From: OLB4 sp002050165
GTDB lineage: Bacteria > Bacteroidota > Ignavibacteria > Tepidaquicellales > Tepidaquicellaceae
Direction: 5' to 3'
Assembly (NCBI GenBank): GCA_030263475.1
Contig: SZPC01000003.1
Location: forward strand, 1 to 64,000
DNA: 64,000 nucleotides
Part shown: piece after piece, positions 44,118-54,171 of the stretch
Position numbering within the stretch: the first letter of the stretch is position 1
Layout of the letters: each line of letters begins with the position of its first letter
Translations under genes and position numbers: made by a program
Notes under the pieces: model-generated
Databases searched by the model: none
Seen by the model: the letters and a program-made list of their open reading frames with translations, nothing else
What the model was told of the DNA's origin: nothing

Positions 44118-45097
44118 GGGAATAATAAGTTAACCGATAATCTTTGAGCTATACCCAGAGTTCTGTAGTTTGCAAATGAATAGTCAACATTGGCTTTAGC
44201 GAATGACACCGGGATATTTACACCTGCGCCGAAAGAAAAATTTTCTGCATCCACATTTATTTTGTATCCACCTCTGAAAAAGAAAATATTTTTAAAGGAA
44301 TACTCAAATCCGAGATTTACGTTTTCAGCATTGTCGTTAGGACTGTTAAGTTGAATTGACGTAGTCAACTTGTTGTTATCAGTCATCCAGGGTTCCATCG
44401 CAAAACCAATCCTGAATAAAGTAGGCGGCGGGAAACGTTGCCAATCAGAGATTACAGTTCCATCAACCTTACGAATTGTACCAGTTGGTGAGATCTGTCC
44501 GCCGAAATTTGAAATTACAACTGCAAATCTTGCAGTGCCTAAACCGGTTTTATAATAAGTTCCAAGGTCACCTAAAACTCCGTGCATTTTCAATTCGCCA
44601 AGATTTTCCTGCACATATTTTACTGTCGCTCCAAATGAAAACTGGTCTGTCAGTTGCCTCGCATACGTTACTCCGAGCGCAATATCAGAAAATTTAAAAT
44701 ATTCTCCGGTACCTTGAGGTTGAAACTCGGTTGTAACTTTCATGTCTTCTGTTGAAAGCGACGTAACACTAACACCTATTGAATTTTCACCGATATGATA
44801 TACACCACCGAAAAAGTTAACATCAGTATCAACAAACCATCTGGAGTGCGAGAAAGTCAGACCGTTCTCACTAAATTGAGTTATACCCGCCGGATTCCAA
44901 TACAGAGCTGAAATATCGTTGGCAACTGCTACAAAACTTTCACCCATACCAGTAGCTCGGGCGCCACTGCCAATTTTAAGAAACTGCAGAGATGAAGTGC
45001 CACGCCGTTGTCCGCCGAGATTTGGAATCAACTGCGAATATGAAAGGTTTGCAGTAAAAATTATTATTATAATCGAAAGTAAAATTCTTTTTCCCAT
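44114..45097 (-). CDS. PorV/PorQ-family outer-membrane protein
   Basis: From ATG 45097 the protein has 327 residues with signal peptide KRILLSIIIIIFTANLSYS. The mature start contains SSLQFLKIGSGARATGMG and then ALYWNPAGI. These are the marks of the PorV/PorQ family (UPF0164), FadL-like barrels that serve T9SS by shuttling or attaching cargo. The rest is barrel-like and ends in Phe-Pro. PorV and PorQ cannot be separated by eye. It lies 10 bp after the TonB-dependent receptor and overlaps the NHL lipoprotein gene. Confidence 0.92.
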   Translation of the reverse strand: MGKRILLSIIIIIFTANLSYSQLIPNLGGQRRGTSSLQFLKIGSGARATGMGESFVAVANDISALYWNPAGITQFSENGLTFSHSRWFVDTDVNFFGGVYHIGENSIGVSVTSLSTEDMKVTTEFQPQGTGEYFKFSDIALGVTYARQLTDQFSFGATVKYVQENLGELKMHGVLGDLGTYYKTGLGTARFAVVISNFGGQISPTGTIRKVDGTVISDWQRFPPPTLFRIGFAMEPWMTDNNKLTTSIQLNSPNDNAENVNLGFEYSFKNIFFFRGGYKINVDAENFSFGAGVNIPVSFAKANVDYSFANYRTLGIAQRLSVNLLFP

Positions 45098-45106
45098 TAA
45101 CAGCAA

Positions 45107-47914
45107 TTAAAGTTTTAATGAAATACCGAACATTATCTGCCTTGGCGCTGAAAATCTCGCAGGATTGAACGGATAAGGCGAGATCGGGGCTTGCAAATCC
45201 GGGTAAAGCGGGTCATTGAATGAATTTGGTGTCGGATCACCGAATTCGTAAGCTCTACCCGTAACTGGATTTATAATCGATGAATTCTTGTTGTTGAACA
45301 GGTTCATTATCTTCAGCGAAAATATAAGATCAGTTCCAAAAAGATCCACATACTTTGAAATGTCAAGATCCGTGTAGAACCAGTTTTCACCTACTTCGCT
45401 GTTAATGTTATTATAATCCGAAGTAAACTCCGGTCGCCCGTTTTCAAGTACACCTGTTTGAAGTTGCCTTGTGTATCGCCTCCCCGATTGGAAGAATATC
45501 CTGGTCTTAATGGAAATATCATCAAGAATATTTTTACCGAACCCGAATATACCTTTACCTTTTTCAATATTGAAATATAAATTTGCACTTGCCTGAAATG
45601 GTCTGTCCCAACTTAAATAATTTTCGGTAATATTATCCTGCGCACCTCTCGTTACTATAAGAAGTCCTTCATCGCTCGACGAACTTTTACCGGTTGCAAT
45701 TGAATACGAAAAATTAAATTTTCCATTGAACCATTTTCCAATCCGCTTTTTATATTCTATTTCGATTCCGCGTGACCGTGCGTAATCCAGATTAAAGTAT
45801 GAAATAAAACTCGTACCAATAAATCTACCACTGTTAATCCTTATACTGCGCGTTGCAACATAGTCATAAATATTTTTGTAATACGCTGTAATAGTGAGCA
45901 CGTCATCGTTGGTGAACTGATTTCGTAATCCCAATTCGTACGAAACCGTAGTTTCAGGATTGAGGTTGGGATTTCCGAACCTTTGAAACGATGACTGCGC
46001 TGATTGAGGGCTTAGCTTCGCATAAACAAATTGTGGCTTGGGTCGTTTATTGAAATGTCCGTACGAAAAGAATAAAGTTTGATTGTTAGTTACAGGGTGA
46101 GATATACCCAGTCTCGGAGATATTCGTCCTTTCCAACGTCTCCCGAAGAAACTATACGTATCTTCCCTGTAACTCTCTCTGATTTGATCCGGAATTGTAA
46201 TTATTTCAGGATTTTCAACTGCATCGTCTACGAATTTTCCGGGAAACCAATAATCAAACCGAACACCGTAATTTAAAATCATCCCGAGGAAAGTAAGGCT
46301 ATGTTGTGCGTATGCACTGCCGAAAGCAGGATACACAGTGTAAACATCATTATTCAGTCCAAGTGGTTTAATCCACGGCTGGTAAATATCAATCAATTGC
46401 ATCTCCTGAAAACTTGACTCTATCCCTGCTTTGAATTTACTCTTCGGATTAAAGTGATGCGTCATATCAGCGCGAATAGTGTAATCAATAACATGGTGGT
46501 CATGCCAGGTGAACGGATTTCCTAAATCGTAAAACCCGTCGCCTGGAATAACCCCGACTGAATTAGTATCAATATCATAATACTGTAATGGCGGTTTTAC
46601 TATATCGAGTGGTTCCTGATATTCGTCCCAGTTCTTACCATTGGCGTCAACCCTGAGCTTTGTGAAAAACCTGTTTAACTTTATTTCATAAAAAGTATCC
46701 GCTCCGGTAGTATGTGTCCAACTCAATTTATGAAACAATGCCTGTGAAGTAAACGTATTTGCGCTGTCCAATATTTCCTGAAACCTGTATTGATAGCCGG
46801 GAGAGGGCTCTACGTATTCAAGGTTTGTTTGCAGCGAAGTAGAATTCTGGTTTATCGAAACTGACTGATTGAACGAATAACTTAGTTTCATGTTTTCTTT
46901 CAATCGCCATGTAATCTTGCCGAGCCAATACCAGTTATTATCCTGCCTCGGTGCCCAAGTCGTACCGCCAAAAGTTGATGAATAAACCTGGTTGGATTTC
47001 AAATTAGTTGAATTGGGATAAAAGCCGTCAGATAGTCCCATAAAAAAACTTCCGAAAAAAGTAATCTCTCCCGGTGGTTCAATTCCAAGTTTGCTCAAAA
47101 TATATTTACTAATCGGCTCGGGACCACCAAGGTTAAATTCAAATACATCTGTGTTGAAACTTGAGCCGGAATTTTTACTTATACCGATGTTGTCCCGCTC
47201 ATAATTCATGTAAAATTCATATCCATCATATCTGCCCTCTTTAGTCCGGACATTAATAACACCTGAAGTTGCCTGCCCAAATTCCGCATTGAATCCGCCG
47301 GTAATAACCTCCACTTCCTCAAGCATCTGCGCTGATAACTGTAGTCCGAAACCTGTTCCGGACAAAGGATCCTGTACTGATACCCCGTCTATTAAATAAG
47401 AATTTTCGTAACCGCGACCACCACGAATATGAAGGTCGTTATCCTGCTTTACAATACCCGCCTGTTGTGAAATTATATCCTTTACATCGGTTACAATCGT
47501 TTTGGATATGTCATCCCTCGTGATAATATGTTTGCTTGAAGTTTCCTCAATATCGAGAAGCGGTCTGTCGCCCACAACTAATATTTCCTGATCAACAGTA
47601 TATGAACTTGCATTCAGTACAATATCAAATTCCAAAGTTTCATTTTCCTTAACTGTAACTCCGGTGAATTCAATTGTGCGGAATTCCATCGCCGAAACCT
47701 GAATTGTGTATTCCGCAGGCGGGACATCGTCAATCCTGTAAGTTCCATCAGGTTCAGAGACCGCGCCCATATAAGTACCTTTAATTTTGATCACTGCGCC
47801 GTCAACTACTTCTCCCAGATTATCAGTAACAGTCCCCTTTATTGAGCCCGTATTCTGAGCTGAAAGGATTACCGGTATTGCAAGAAAAATTGTTATCAGA
47901 ATAAATCGTTTCAT
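45107..47914 (-). CDS. TonB-dependent receptor with carboxypeptidase-like N-terminal domain
   Basis: 935 residues. Signal peptide (1-19), a carboxypeptidase regulatory-like domain (about 22-105, GSIKGTVTDNLGEVVDGA), plug domain (about 110-225, LHIRGGRGYENSYLIDGVSV), then a 22-strand barrel ending FGISLKL. This is the common Bacteroidota architecture. There is no SusD partner, so SusC-type glycan import is not implied. The substrate is unknown; the ligand may be linked to the T9SS proteins in the same operon. It follows the lipoprotein gene by 5 bp. Confidence 0.94.
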   Translation of the reverse strand: MKRFILITIFLAIPVILSAQNTGSIKGTVTDNLGEVVDGAVIKIKGTYMGAVSEPDGTYRIDDVPPAEYTIQVSAMEFRTIEFTGVTVKENETLEFDIVLNASSYTVDQEILVVGDRPLLDIEETSSKHIITRDDISKTIVTDVKDIISQQAGIVKQDNDLHIRGGRGYENSYLIDGVSVQDPLSGTGFGLQLSAQMLEEVEVITGGFNAEFGQATSGVINVRTKEGRYDGYEFYMNYERDNIGISKNSGSSFNTDVFEFNLGGPEPISKYILSKLGIEPPGEITFFGSFFMGLSDGFYPNSTNLKSNQVYSSTFGGTTWAPRQDNNWYWLGKITWRLKENMKLSYSFNQSVSINQNSTSLQTNLEYVEPSPGYQYRFQEILDSANTFTSQALFHKLSWTHTTGADTFYEIKLNRFFTKLRVDANGKNWDEYQEPLDIVKPPLQYYDIDTNSVGVIPGDGFYDLGNPFTWHDHHVIDYTIRADMTHHFNPKSKFKAGIESSFQEMQLIDIYQPWIKPLGLNNDVYTVYPAFGSAYAQHSLTFLGMILNYGVRFDYWFPGKFVDDAVENPEIITIPDQIRESYREDTYSFFGRRWKGRISPRLGISHPVTNNQTLFFSYGHFNKRPKPQFVYAKLSPQSAQSSFQRFGNPNLNPETTVSYELGLRNQFTNDDVLTITAYYKNIYDYVATRSIRINSGRFIGTSFISYFNLDYARSRGIEIEYKKRIGKWFNGKFNFSYSIATGKSSSSDEGLLIVTRGAQDNITENYLSWDRPFQASANLYFNIEKGKGIFGFGKNILDDISIKTRIFFQSGRRYTRQLQTGVLENGRPEFTSDYNNINSEVGENWFYTDLDISKYVDLFGTDLIFSLKIMNLFNNKNSSIINPVTGRAYEFGDPTPNSFNDPLYPDLQAPISPYPFNPARFSAPRQIMFGISLKL

Positions 47915-47919
47915 AAAAT

Positions 47920-49284
47920 TTAATTTAATGCGAATTCGGTAAATAAAATTCTTTTAAAAAATTCTTTCGATGCGTTCATATCGGAATTGAAGAAATAAAC
48001 GGGAACTGACATGAATACAATATTTGGATTTGCAATCGAGTTTTTAATACAAACCTGGTCAACCTGGCAAGTTGCAGAGACCGGGAGATTGTAAATAACC
48101 GGAACATTTGGCTGAACATAGAGCGCTCTGACTGAGATTACCGGACTTTGATTTGTTAAAACCGGATAGCCCTGATCTACATTAATTAAACTCGTACCGG
48201 AAAGTACGAACGGTCGGATGCACTGGGAAATGCTGTCTATTGGTGCAAAGTCAATGAAATTTCCCTGCGTTTGATTAACACTCGTCGGAAATCCGGTTGT
48301 AAAAAATACTTTGCCCCCGGCCTGATGATAAAACGGAAGGGATGAATTTGCCAAATCAAAATTTGCATCGCTACCTGTACCTCCACGGTTTGCGCTCCAA
48401 ATCACTACATCGTAAAGTTTCAACGTTTCGATGAACATCGGGTTGATAATTTTCGGGATCAATGAACCATTGTTAACTTTTATATCAAGCACATCGAAAT
48501 CCACTGTATCCATTGCCTGTGAAAAAAATTCTAGAGCAGCATTACCTTCGCTTAGTGGGACATCTTTAATTAAAAGAACTCTCGATTTGTTTTCCTTAAC
48601 ATACCAATGTGCATTTGTGTCGGGCATTCTTGCAATTCCGCTGTAAGAACCGGCGTTATCTTCGGCTCTGAGGTACAAAATATTATTCGAATTTAAAACT
48701 AATCCGCTATCAACGGTGAGAGTCATCAGGTTTATTGTACCGGGAACCGACCTCCAGTTGATTGTATCATTCAGCGACCACCAATATCGCTTGATAGTAT
48801 TGTCACCATCAGGATCGGTACCAATCCATTTAAAAGTCGCCACTGGAAATGTACTGTCAGGAATATTCGTGCTTGGATCAAAAATAACAGTGGGCGATGA
48901 ATTAACAACGGGATATAGATTCGAGGCAGGTGTCGGGTCAACCATTCCGTTATTGTCAACTGCAGCAACCCAAATTCTGAAGGTTGAATCCTGACCGCTT
49001 ATAGTAAATACAAAGGTAGAATCAGTTCTTGTTGTATAACCCCAGTTTATTGAATCGAACGAAATTCTGAATCCTTCGATAAATCCGTTTGGACTATCAC
49101 CCCACCAACTTATCTTCCGAGTGGTTGAACCGGGCGAAATAATACTGTCGGGAAACAGCGTCAGATATGTCTGCGGAGGCAATAATTCTGCATTTCCCTG
49201 AATTGTCTCTGAGCAGGAATTAAAAGCGGAAACAAATATCCCGGTTATGATGATAATACTGACAGCGTAAAGAATTTTTCTCAT
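47920..49284 (-). CDS. Putative lipoprotein with FN3-like and amidotransferase-like regions
   Basis: I start at ATG 49284 (MRKILYAVSIIIITGIF). The frame is open to 49401, but that would put 39 residues before the leader. Cys in AFNSCSE is a likely lipidation site. Two Ig/FN3-like segments follow (RKISWWGDSPNGFIEGFRIS, PVATFKWIGTDPDGDNTIKR). The second half (RVLLIKDVPLSEGNAALEF, YDVVIWSANRGG, GGKVFFTTGF) has the pattern of class-I-amidotransferase-like Rossmann domains without a catalytic cysteine I can name. The role is unknown; the operon suggests surface work with the receptor. Confidence 0.75.
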   Translation of the reverse strand: MRKILYAVSIIIITGIFVSAFNSCSETIQGNAELLPPQTYLTLFPDSIISPGSTTRKISWWGDSPNGFIEGFRISFDSINWGYTTRTDSTFVFTISGQDSTFRIWVAAVDNNGMVDPTPASNLYPVVNSSPTVIFDPSTNIPDSTFPVATFKWIGTDPDGDNTIKRYWWSLNDTINWRSVPGTINLMTLTVDSGLVLNSNNILYLRAEDNAGSYSGIARMPDTNAHWYVKENKSRVLLIKDVPLSEGNAALEFFSQAMDTVDFDVLDIKVNNGSLIPKIINPMFIETLKLYDVVIWSANRGGTGSDANFDLANSSLPFYHQAGGKVFFTTGFPTSVNQTQGNFIDFAPIDSISQCIRPFVLSGTSLINVDQGYPVLTNQSPVISVRALYVQPNVPVIYNLPVSATCQVDQVCIKNSIANPNIVFMSVPVYFFNSDMNASKEFFKRILFTEFALN

Positions 49285-49365
49285 TGAAATAAATAATACT
49301 TTTTGCGAACCGGAATTAAAAATCCAATCCAAGTCGCGGTTAATTTTATCCAAAGTCAAATCTAA

Positions 49366-49396
49366 AACCTGCTCTGATAAAATGAGCAGGTTTTTT
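49366..49396. terminator. Hairpin terminator between surface operons
   Basis: AACCTGCTC (49366-49374) and GAGCAGGTT (49384-49392) pair over 9 bp around a 9-nt loop. The plus strand has the better T run. On the minus strand the hairpin lies 52 bp past the stop of the OB-fold gene and is followed by TTTAGATTT. Confidence 0.75.
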
Positions 49397-49447
49397 CGCA
49401 TTCAATTTTTAAATTACCCGATACCATAAAGCTAAACGGGTACTATT

Positions 49448-51745
49448 CTATTTTACCAGAACCATTCTTTTCGATGAAATGAATTCCTGACCGTCAAAAC
49501 CTTTAACAACCAATCTGTAGAAATAAACACCACTTGCAAACTTGCTACCATTGAACGTTGCAGTGTAACTGCCGATTGTAGCCGGTTGATTCATCAGTGT
49601 TTCCATTTCCCTGCCGAGGAGATCATAAACTTTGAGAGAAACGAACGCTTCAACCGGAATAGTGAAATTGATTTTAGTTTCAGGGTTAAACGGATTCGGA
49701 TAGTTCTGCGATAATCTGAAATCGTGCACTAACTCGGAGTTAACTGAAATACCCACCGGTGTAAAAGTTCCGAAATCATTTATATCCCGCGGGATCAATT
49801 TCCAGTTGTTATACGAGAAATACAGAATTCCTCCGATTGATGACCATTCATCATTTTTCGTTACCAACACATTACCGGCAGCTGAACCATTGCCGTCCCA
49901 GTTATTTGTGTATGGATGTCTTCCCGCATTCAATTTAATCCTTGAAGAAACACCGGAAGCATCGCGAACGTAAATCTCCCCGTAGTTTCTCCTGAACACA
50001 GTGTCCTGAAGCGGTTCCTGACTAGTACACGCTGTTCCCGTTGATCCGTTTACACATGAGACACTAACTGCTGCATCCACTTTTAACAGAACTGCTTCCC
50101 ACTTCTCAATTCTTAAATCACCACCCGGATACGAAATAGAAAGATCGGAAGTTGACAAAACCTGTGTCGGAGGTAATGGATTATTAACCGACAATACCTG
50201 TATATCTGACGGAGTTGCAATATTAATTCTGGTCATTCCGAAATTTTCTTCAACCGTACCTTTAACTCTGACAAGGTCACCTCTGTTAAGGGCATCAGTT
50301 GATGCGCCATACAACCAAATACCGCTAAACTCACCCTGACCGTTTTGTATGATAACAAGCTTTTCCGAATTTTGTGTTGTCCATGGTCCGTTATAATTAA
50401 CACCGGGGATATCGGATGTGTCCGATGTTACTATACCCTCGATTCCCCTTACGAAAGCATCTTCAAACGCTGACCTTCCACCGTTGTTAGGACAAAACTG
50501 AACATCCTGAACACTCATTGAATCGCTTGCAAGAACTTTATAGAACATTGTAGAAACCGAAGTATCCGCTGGCAGAGTTCTCACACCGCCTGAATTATCT
50601 TCAGCTCTGAAAAAATATTCTACCAAGGTGCCAAGCGGGAATGCCGGGATTGTACCGGAATAAATATTTCCCGTTGGAGTCATACTTACACTATTGTACG
50701 AACTCCCATCAGACCTGTATAAAAGCTGCACTGAAGCAATCGGAGAAGTACCCGGATTCACCGTCGTAGAAACAATCACCTGATCGGACGGTGTCGGTAC
50801 GCCCGGAATTCTTAAAGGGTTTGACAGAAACGGTGGTGTCGCCCCTAGGCTTAGGTCGCTCGGATAAATCGGAACGATTGCATAAGGTAACTGACTGCCG
50901 AACGCACCTTCATTATTTGCTTGGATAATTACACCACGAATATAGTTTACCTGTGTACCGTAAGACGGATGATTGTATGAAGTATCTAATGTCTGGTTAG
51001 GATCGGTTGTAAAAAAATTTGAATAATCCCGGAAGTACAGTTTATTTCCGTTTGCGTCAACAACGCTCCACGGTTGCCTGTTACCAATTCCCGGCGCAAC
51101 TGTTACGTTACGAATTTCAACATACATACCTTCGTACTTCTCTCCGTCAATGTAATTCACCGAACCACCGTTAGGATAATCACCAATGCCAAAATCCGAA
51201 ACATTAACTAATATAGGATCCGGTCTCTTGGTTGGAGTCCCGATTGGCGTAACAGTGTAACCGGAAGCTGTGTCATGTGCAATTTGTGTTACGAAACCCG
51301 CACCGGAATATGGGAAATTTGTTCCGCCGTATTCCTGAACTACACCTCTCAACCTTACGACTTGTCCCGTATCCAGAAAATCTATACCGGTCTGAGGATT
51401 CCTCGTACCCTGTCGTACGATTATTCCGCCCCAGACTTGATTGTTCGTGTCCTGAATATAAGTTGTGTAGCTATTTTGACCTCTGAGTAAAGTGCGTAAG
51501 TCTCCGTTTAATGGAGACACTCTTGGTGGGGCAACTACTCTGCCAACTATCTCAACTGAGTCATTCATCATATCTGACTTGTCTTTACCTGCTGCAAGTG
51601 AATCGTTCGACTTGAATTGGATTTGCTGAATTGTAACAGGATTGAAATCCAGATTCTGTATGCCAAATCCCAGCGATATCAAAATGAACACTCCCATCAT
51701 AACTGCAGGGATGTATTTTAAAACATTTGAAATTTTGTTTTTCAT
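49448..51745 (-). CDS. Secreted OB-fold protein with T9SS sorting domain
   Basis: 765 residues with an N-terminal hydrophobic leader (YIPAVMMGVFILISLGFGI). Two OB-fold-like regions are visible: one with DSVEIVGRVVAPPRVSP and GQVVRLRGVVQEYGGTNFPY (about 65-235), the other with GRSAFEDAFVRGIEGIVTSD and GDLVRVKGTVEENFGMTRIN (about 425-560). A third, Ig-like segment lies between them (PGTSPIASVQLLYRSDG). The end is a type A sorting domain (NYPNPFNPET, YDLLGREM, SGVYFYRL). The OB regions resemble that of the HKD enzyme. Such folds bind nucleic acid or sugars, but the ligand is unknown. Confidence 0.85.
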   Translation of the reverse strand: MKNKISNVLKYIPAVMMGVFILISLGFGIQNLDFNPVTIQQIQFKSNDSLAAGKDKSDMMNDSVEIVGRVVAPPRVSPLNGDLRTLLRGQNSYTTYIQDTNNQVWGGIIVRQGTRNPQTGIDFLDTGQVVRLRGVVQEYGGTNFPYSGAGFVTQIAHDTASGYTVTPIGTPTKRPDPILVNVSDFGIGDYPNGGSVNYIDGEKYEGMYVEIRNVTVAPGIGNRQPWSVVDANGNKLYFRDYSNFFTTDPNQTLDTSYNHPSYGTQVNYIRGVIIQANNEGAFGSQLPYAIVPIYPSDLSLGATPPFLSNPLRIPGVPTPSDQVIVSTTVNPGTSPIASVQLLYRSDGSSYNSVSMTPTGNIYSGTIPAFPLGTLVEYFFRAEDNSGGVRTLPADTSVSTMFYKVLASDSMSVQDVQFCPNNGGRSAFEDAFVRGIEGIVTSDTSDIPGVNYNGPWTTQNSEKLVIIQNGQGEFSGIWLYGASTDALNRGDLVRVKGTVEENFGMTRINIATPSDIQVLSVNNPLPPTQVLSTSDLSISYPGGDLRIEKWEAVLLKVDAAVSVSCVNGSTGTACTSQEPLQDTVFRRNYGEIYVRDASGVSSRIKLNAGRHPYTNNWDGNGSAAGNVLVTKNDEWSSIGGILYFSYNNWKLIPRDINDFGTFTPVGISVNSELVHDFRLSQNYPNPFNPETKINFTIPVEAFVSLKVYDLLGREMETLMNQPATIGSYTATFNGSKFASGVYFYRLVVKGFDGQEFISSKRMVLVK

Positions 51746-51855
51746 TTCTGATTTATTTTCAATTAAAAAAAATTTTCAACCTCAAAAGTATTCCTGAAAT
51801 TGTAGAACAAAAAATTTTGATGAAGCTTAATTTACAAAACCAACATTGAAATTTA

Positions 51856-53946
51856 TCATTTTACAATGAGAAATTTCCCTCGTTTTATTTCTCCTGACTT
51901 ATGATCCTTCACGGTAAAGAAATACAATCCGGATGCAACCGCCTGCTCATCTTTTGATATTAAATCCCATGCATGTTCACCACCGGCAAACTTTTGTGTC
52001 CCGTCTGAGTATGTATTGAACCATTCCAGGTCTGATGCATTGTATGTTTCGGCATTATGTTCAAATCTGTCAACGAGGTCGCCCGATAGAGTCCAGATTG
52101 AGATTTCACAATTCGATGGTAAATTGAAAAAATATATTTTCCTTAAAACTTCTCTTTTGTTTCCAGTCCCGTCCCAGATAGCATTTCCGTAATAAGGGTT
52201 AGGATAAACTCCAACCTCTGCATCGGCATTGTTGTTAGCCGGAGTTCCGACGACAATTCGCTTCGAGTTACCAAGCTTACTACTTTCTAGCGGGCCGAGC
52301 CCTTGCTCCTCATCACCTTTATCATAAGCAGTAACTGTATAGACATACATAAATCCGTTTAACTGATTCGGGAATTCAAATTTATACCAATATTTGTTAG
52401 TATCGCCATCGAACATCATCGGTTCCGACAGTTTAATAAAACCGAAACCGGTGTTGTTTCCTATGTTATTGATGCTATCGAAATCTGCAATAATATCGAG
52501 TTGCTGTTCGAGGTCAGTATTCAGTTCGAGTTGCGCCTGTGGCTTTGTCCTGTATATTTTATAACCTTCGAAGTCTTCAAGCCCTGAAATCGGGTCCACA
52601 CTTTTTTCTGAATTCTTAGACCACCACAAAGTAACTTTTTTGTCCTCAATTTCTGCACGAGTAATTGGCGCATCTGGTGGTGATGGGAGTTTATAACCAT
52701 TGTCGTAAGAGCGTTGTGCCCAGCCAAGATTTACATACAAATCCTCTTTTTGAAAATCAGTATCCAATGTTTGCGGGTCTGTCCCCTTTTTCTTTGCACA
52801 GACAATAGCGTAAACGATATTGATAGTATCGTTGGCATAATTGAGTTGAAGCCTCTGACCGTCTGAATTCGCCATCGGTCCGTATGAAAGCAACGTTGAT
52901 CTGTTGCTCGGTGAATGTCGAAGTTGATTTATCCGCACGGTGTCAATCATAGTAGGCGGATTGATCGTAAGGTATCCTTGCAACTTCTGGTATCGTCCAC
53001 CACGAAGGGTAACGTCATTATCCACAGTTGGCGAAAAATAAACCGGATCGGTACTGTTTCTAAACTGCCAAATCGTATAGTGAGTTCTATTATTGACTAA
53101 TTCGTTATCGGGACGAGGTGAAACCCCGAGTAAAGCCTGCCCGAGATAACTATCCGTAAAACCCGGATCTCCACTGTAGTCGTATTCATAAGCCATTCGA
53201 AGTGTATCAATAAATCCGTTAGCGCCTTTATTGAAAAAACTCGTTCCCCCCGGAGGAGTTATATTTGTATTTCTTACTACTGCATCTGCCCAAAGCCCTA
53301 TATATATGCTGTCTATCGGATCTGTATTACCTTTGTATCCGATATTTACAATTTTGTAATTAAGAATTACAAACGAGTTAGCAAAGTTCAGATCGTATGC
53401 ATAAGTTTCAAGGAGCACTTTAATCCCGAGCGGCTCATGTTCCTGAATTACTGTACCGTTAACCGTAAGGTTTGTATCAAAAAAATCGGTTACGAAATCC
53501 TGCGCAGAAATTGCATCCGGTCTGAAAAATGGAGAAGTTTGAAGGTTTGAACGGTGCAATATTCCAGAACCGGGGGCGTTAGTGAACTCAAAACCAACGT
53601 TGCGGTTTCCTGTCGTTACGTCAACTGCAGCAGTGGTTACATAAGTCTGACCATTCTTTACCCCGCCAACCCACAATCCACCCAGGAACAAATGCTCAAT
53701 TCCGGAATTAATAGGATACTGACATGATGGCTGACTCGGAAAGTTTACAAATCCGTTCCCTATGGTTCCATAGTTTGTTACAGTTAAAGAAATATTTCCA
53801 ATATTGGTAAATACGTTGTTGATGTCATCATTGGGCGATAAATATTTTCCCGTATTCGCCGAAATCAAAGACATCCAAAAAATAAGCGTTGAAATTAAAA
53901 GAACAGTTCTTTTAAAAATTGAACGTAAGATTAAACTCATGAGCAA
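51856..53946 (-). CDS. Large secreted protein with divergent C-terminal sorting domain
   Basis: 696 residues. The leader FKRTVLLISTLIFWMSLISA is a signal peptide. The middle is beta-rich with no family I recognise; segments such as GIEHLFLGGLWVGGVKNGQ and YTIWQFRNSTDPVYFSPTVD recur in large surface proteins of this phylum. An FN3-like domain precedes the end (PDAPITRAEIEDKKVTLWW). The C-terminus reads VYPNPYYGNAIWDGTG, then IYFFNLPSNCEISIWTLSGD and SGLYFFTV, a sorting domain whose motif PNPYYG departs from PNPFNP. It lies 110 bp upstream of the OB-fold gene. Confidence 0.85.
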   Translation of the reverse strand: MLMSLILRSIFKRTVLLISTLIFWMSLISANTGKYLSPNDDINNVFTNIGNISLTVTNYGTIGNGFVNFPSQPSCQYPINSGIEHLFLGGLWVGGVKNGQTYVTTAAVDVTTGNRNVGFEFTNAPGSGILHRSNLQTSPFFRPDAISAQDFVTDFFDTNLTVNGTVIQEHEPLGIKVLLETYAYDLNFANSFVILNYKIVNIGYKGNTDPIDSIYIGLWADAVVRNTNITPPGGTSFFNKGANGFIDTLRMAYEYDYSGDPGFTDSYLGQALLGVSPRPDNELVNNRTHYTIWQFRNSTDPVYFSPTVDNDVTLRGGRYQKLQGYLTINPPTMIDTVRINQLRHSPSNRSTLLSYGPMANSDGQRLQLNYANDTINIVYAIVCAKKKGTDPQTLDTDFQKEDLYVNLGWAQRSYDNGYKLPSPPDAPITRAEIEDKKVTLWWSKNSEKSVDPISGLEDFEGYKIYRTKPQAQLELNTDLEQQLDIIADFDSINNIGNNTGFGFIKLSEPMMFDGDTNKYWYKFEFPNQLNGFMYVYTVTAYDKGDEEQGLGPLESSKLGNSKRIVVGTPANNNADAEVGVYPNPYYGNAIWDGTGNKREVLRKIYFFNLPSNCEISIWTLSGDLVDRFEHNAETYNASDLEWFNTYSDGTQKFAGGEHAWDLISKDEQAVASGLYFFTVKDHKSGEIKRGKFLIVK

Positions 53947-54113
53947 ATGTAATCGTGAATTGAAAATAAAATTAAAGTAGATTTTTCGCCGTAACTTTAT
54001 TTTTGACGATGTTGTAATATAGAATATTATATCGTGTAATTAAATTAAAAATTTCTTTCGGAATTGAACGACTTACAACCATGAAATATACCTTAAGTAA
54101 GAGATTTCGTAAC

Positions 54114-54143
54114 AAAAAAAGCGAAGCACCGCTCCGCTTTTTA
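54114..54143. terminator. Terminator of the Omp28-like gene
   Basis: AAAAAGCGAAGC and GCTCCGCTTTTT pair with one mismatch around a short loop. T runs are present on both strands. It lies about 30 bp past the stop of the Omp28-like gene on the minus strand. Confidence 0.82.
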
Positions 54144-54171
54144 ATAGAACAAACGTTGGAAGTTTATTTTG

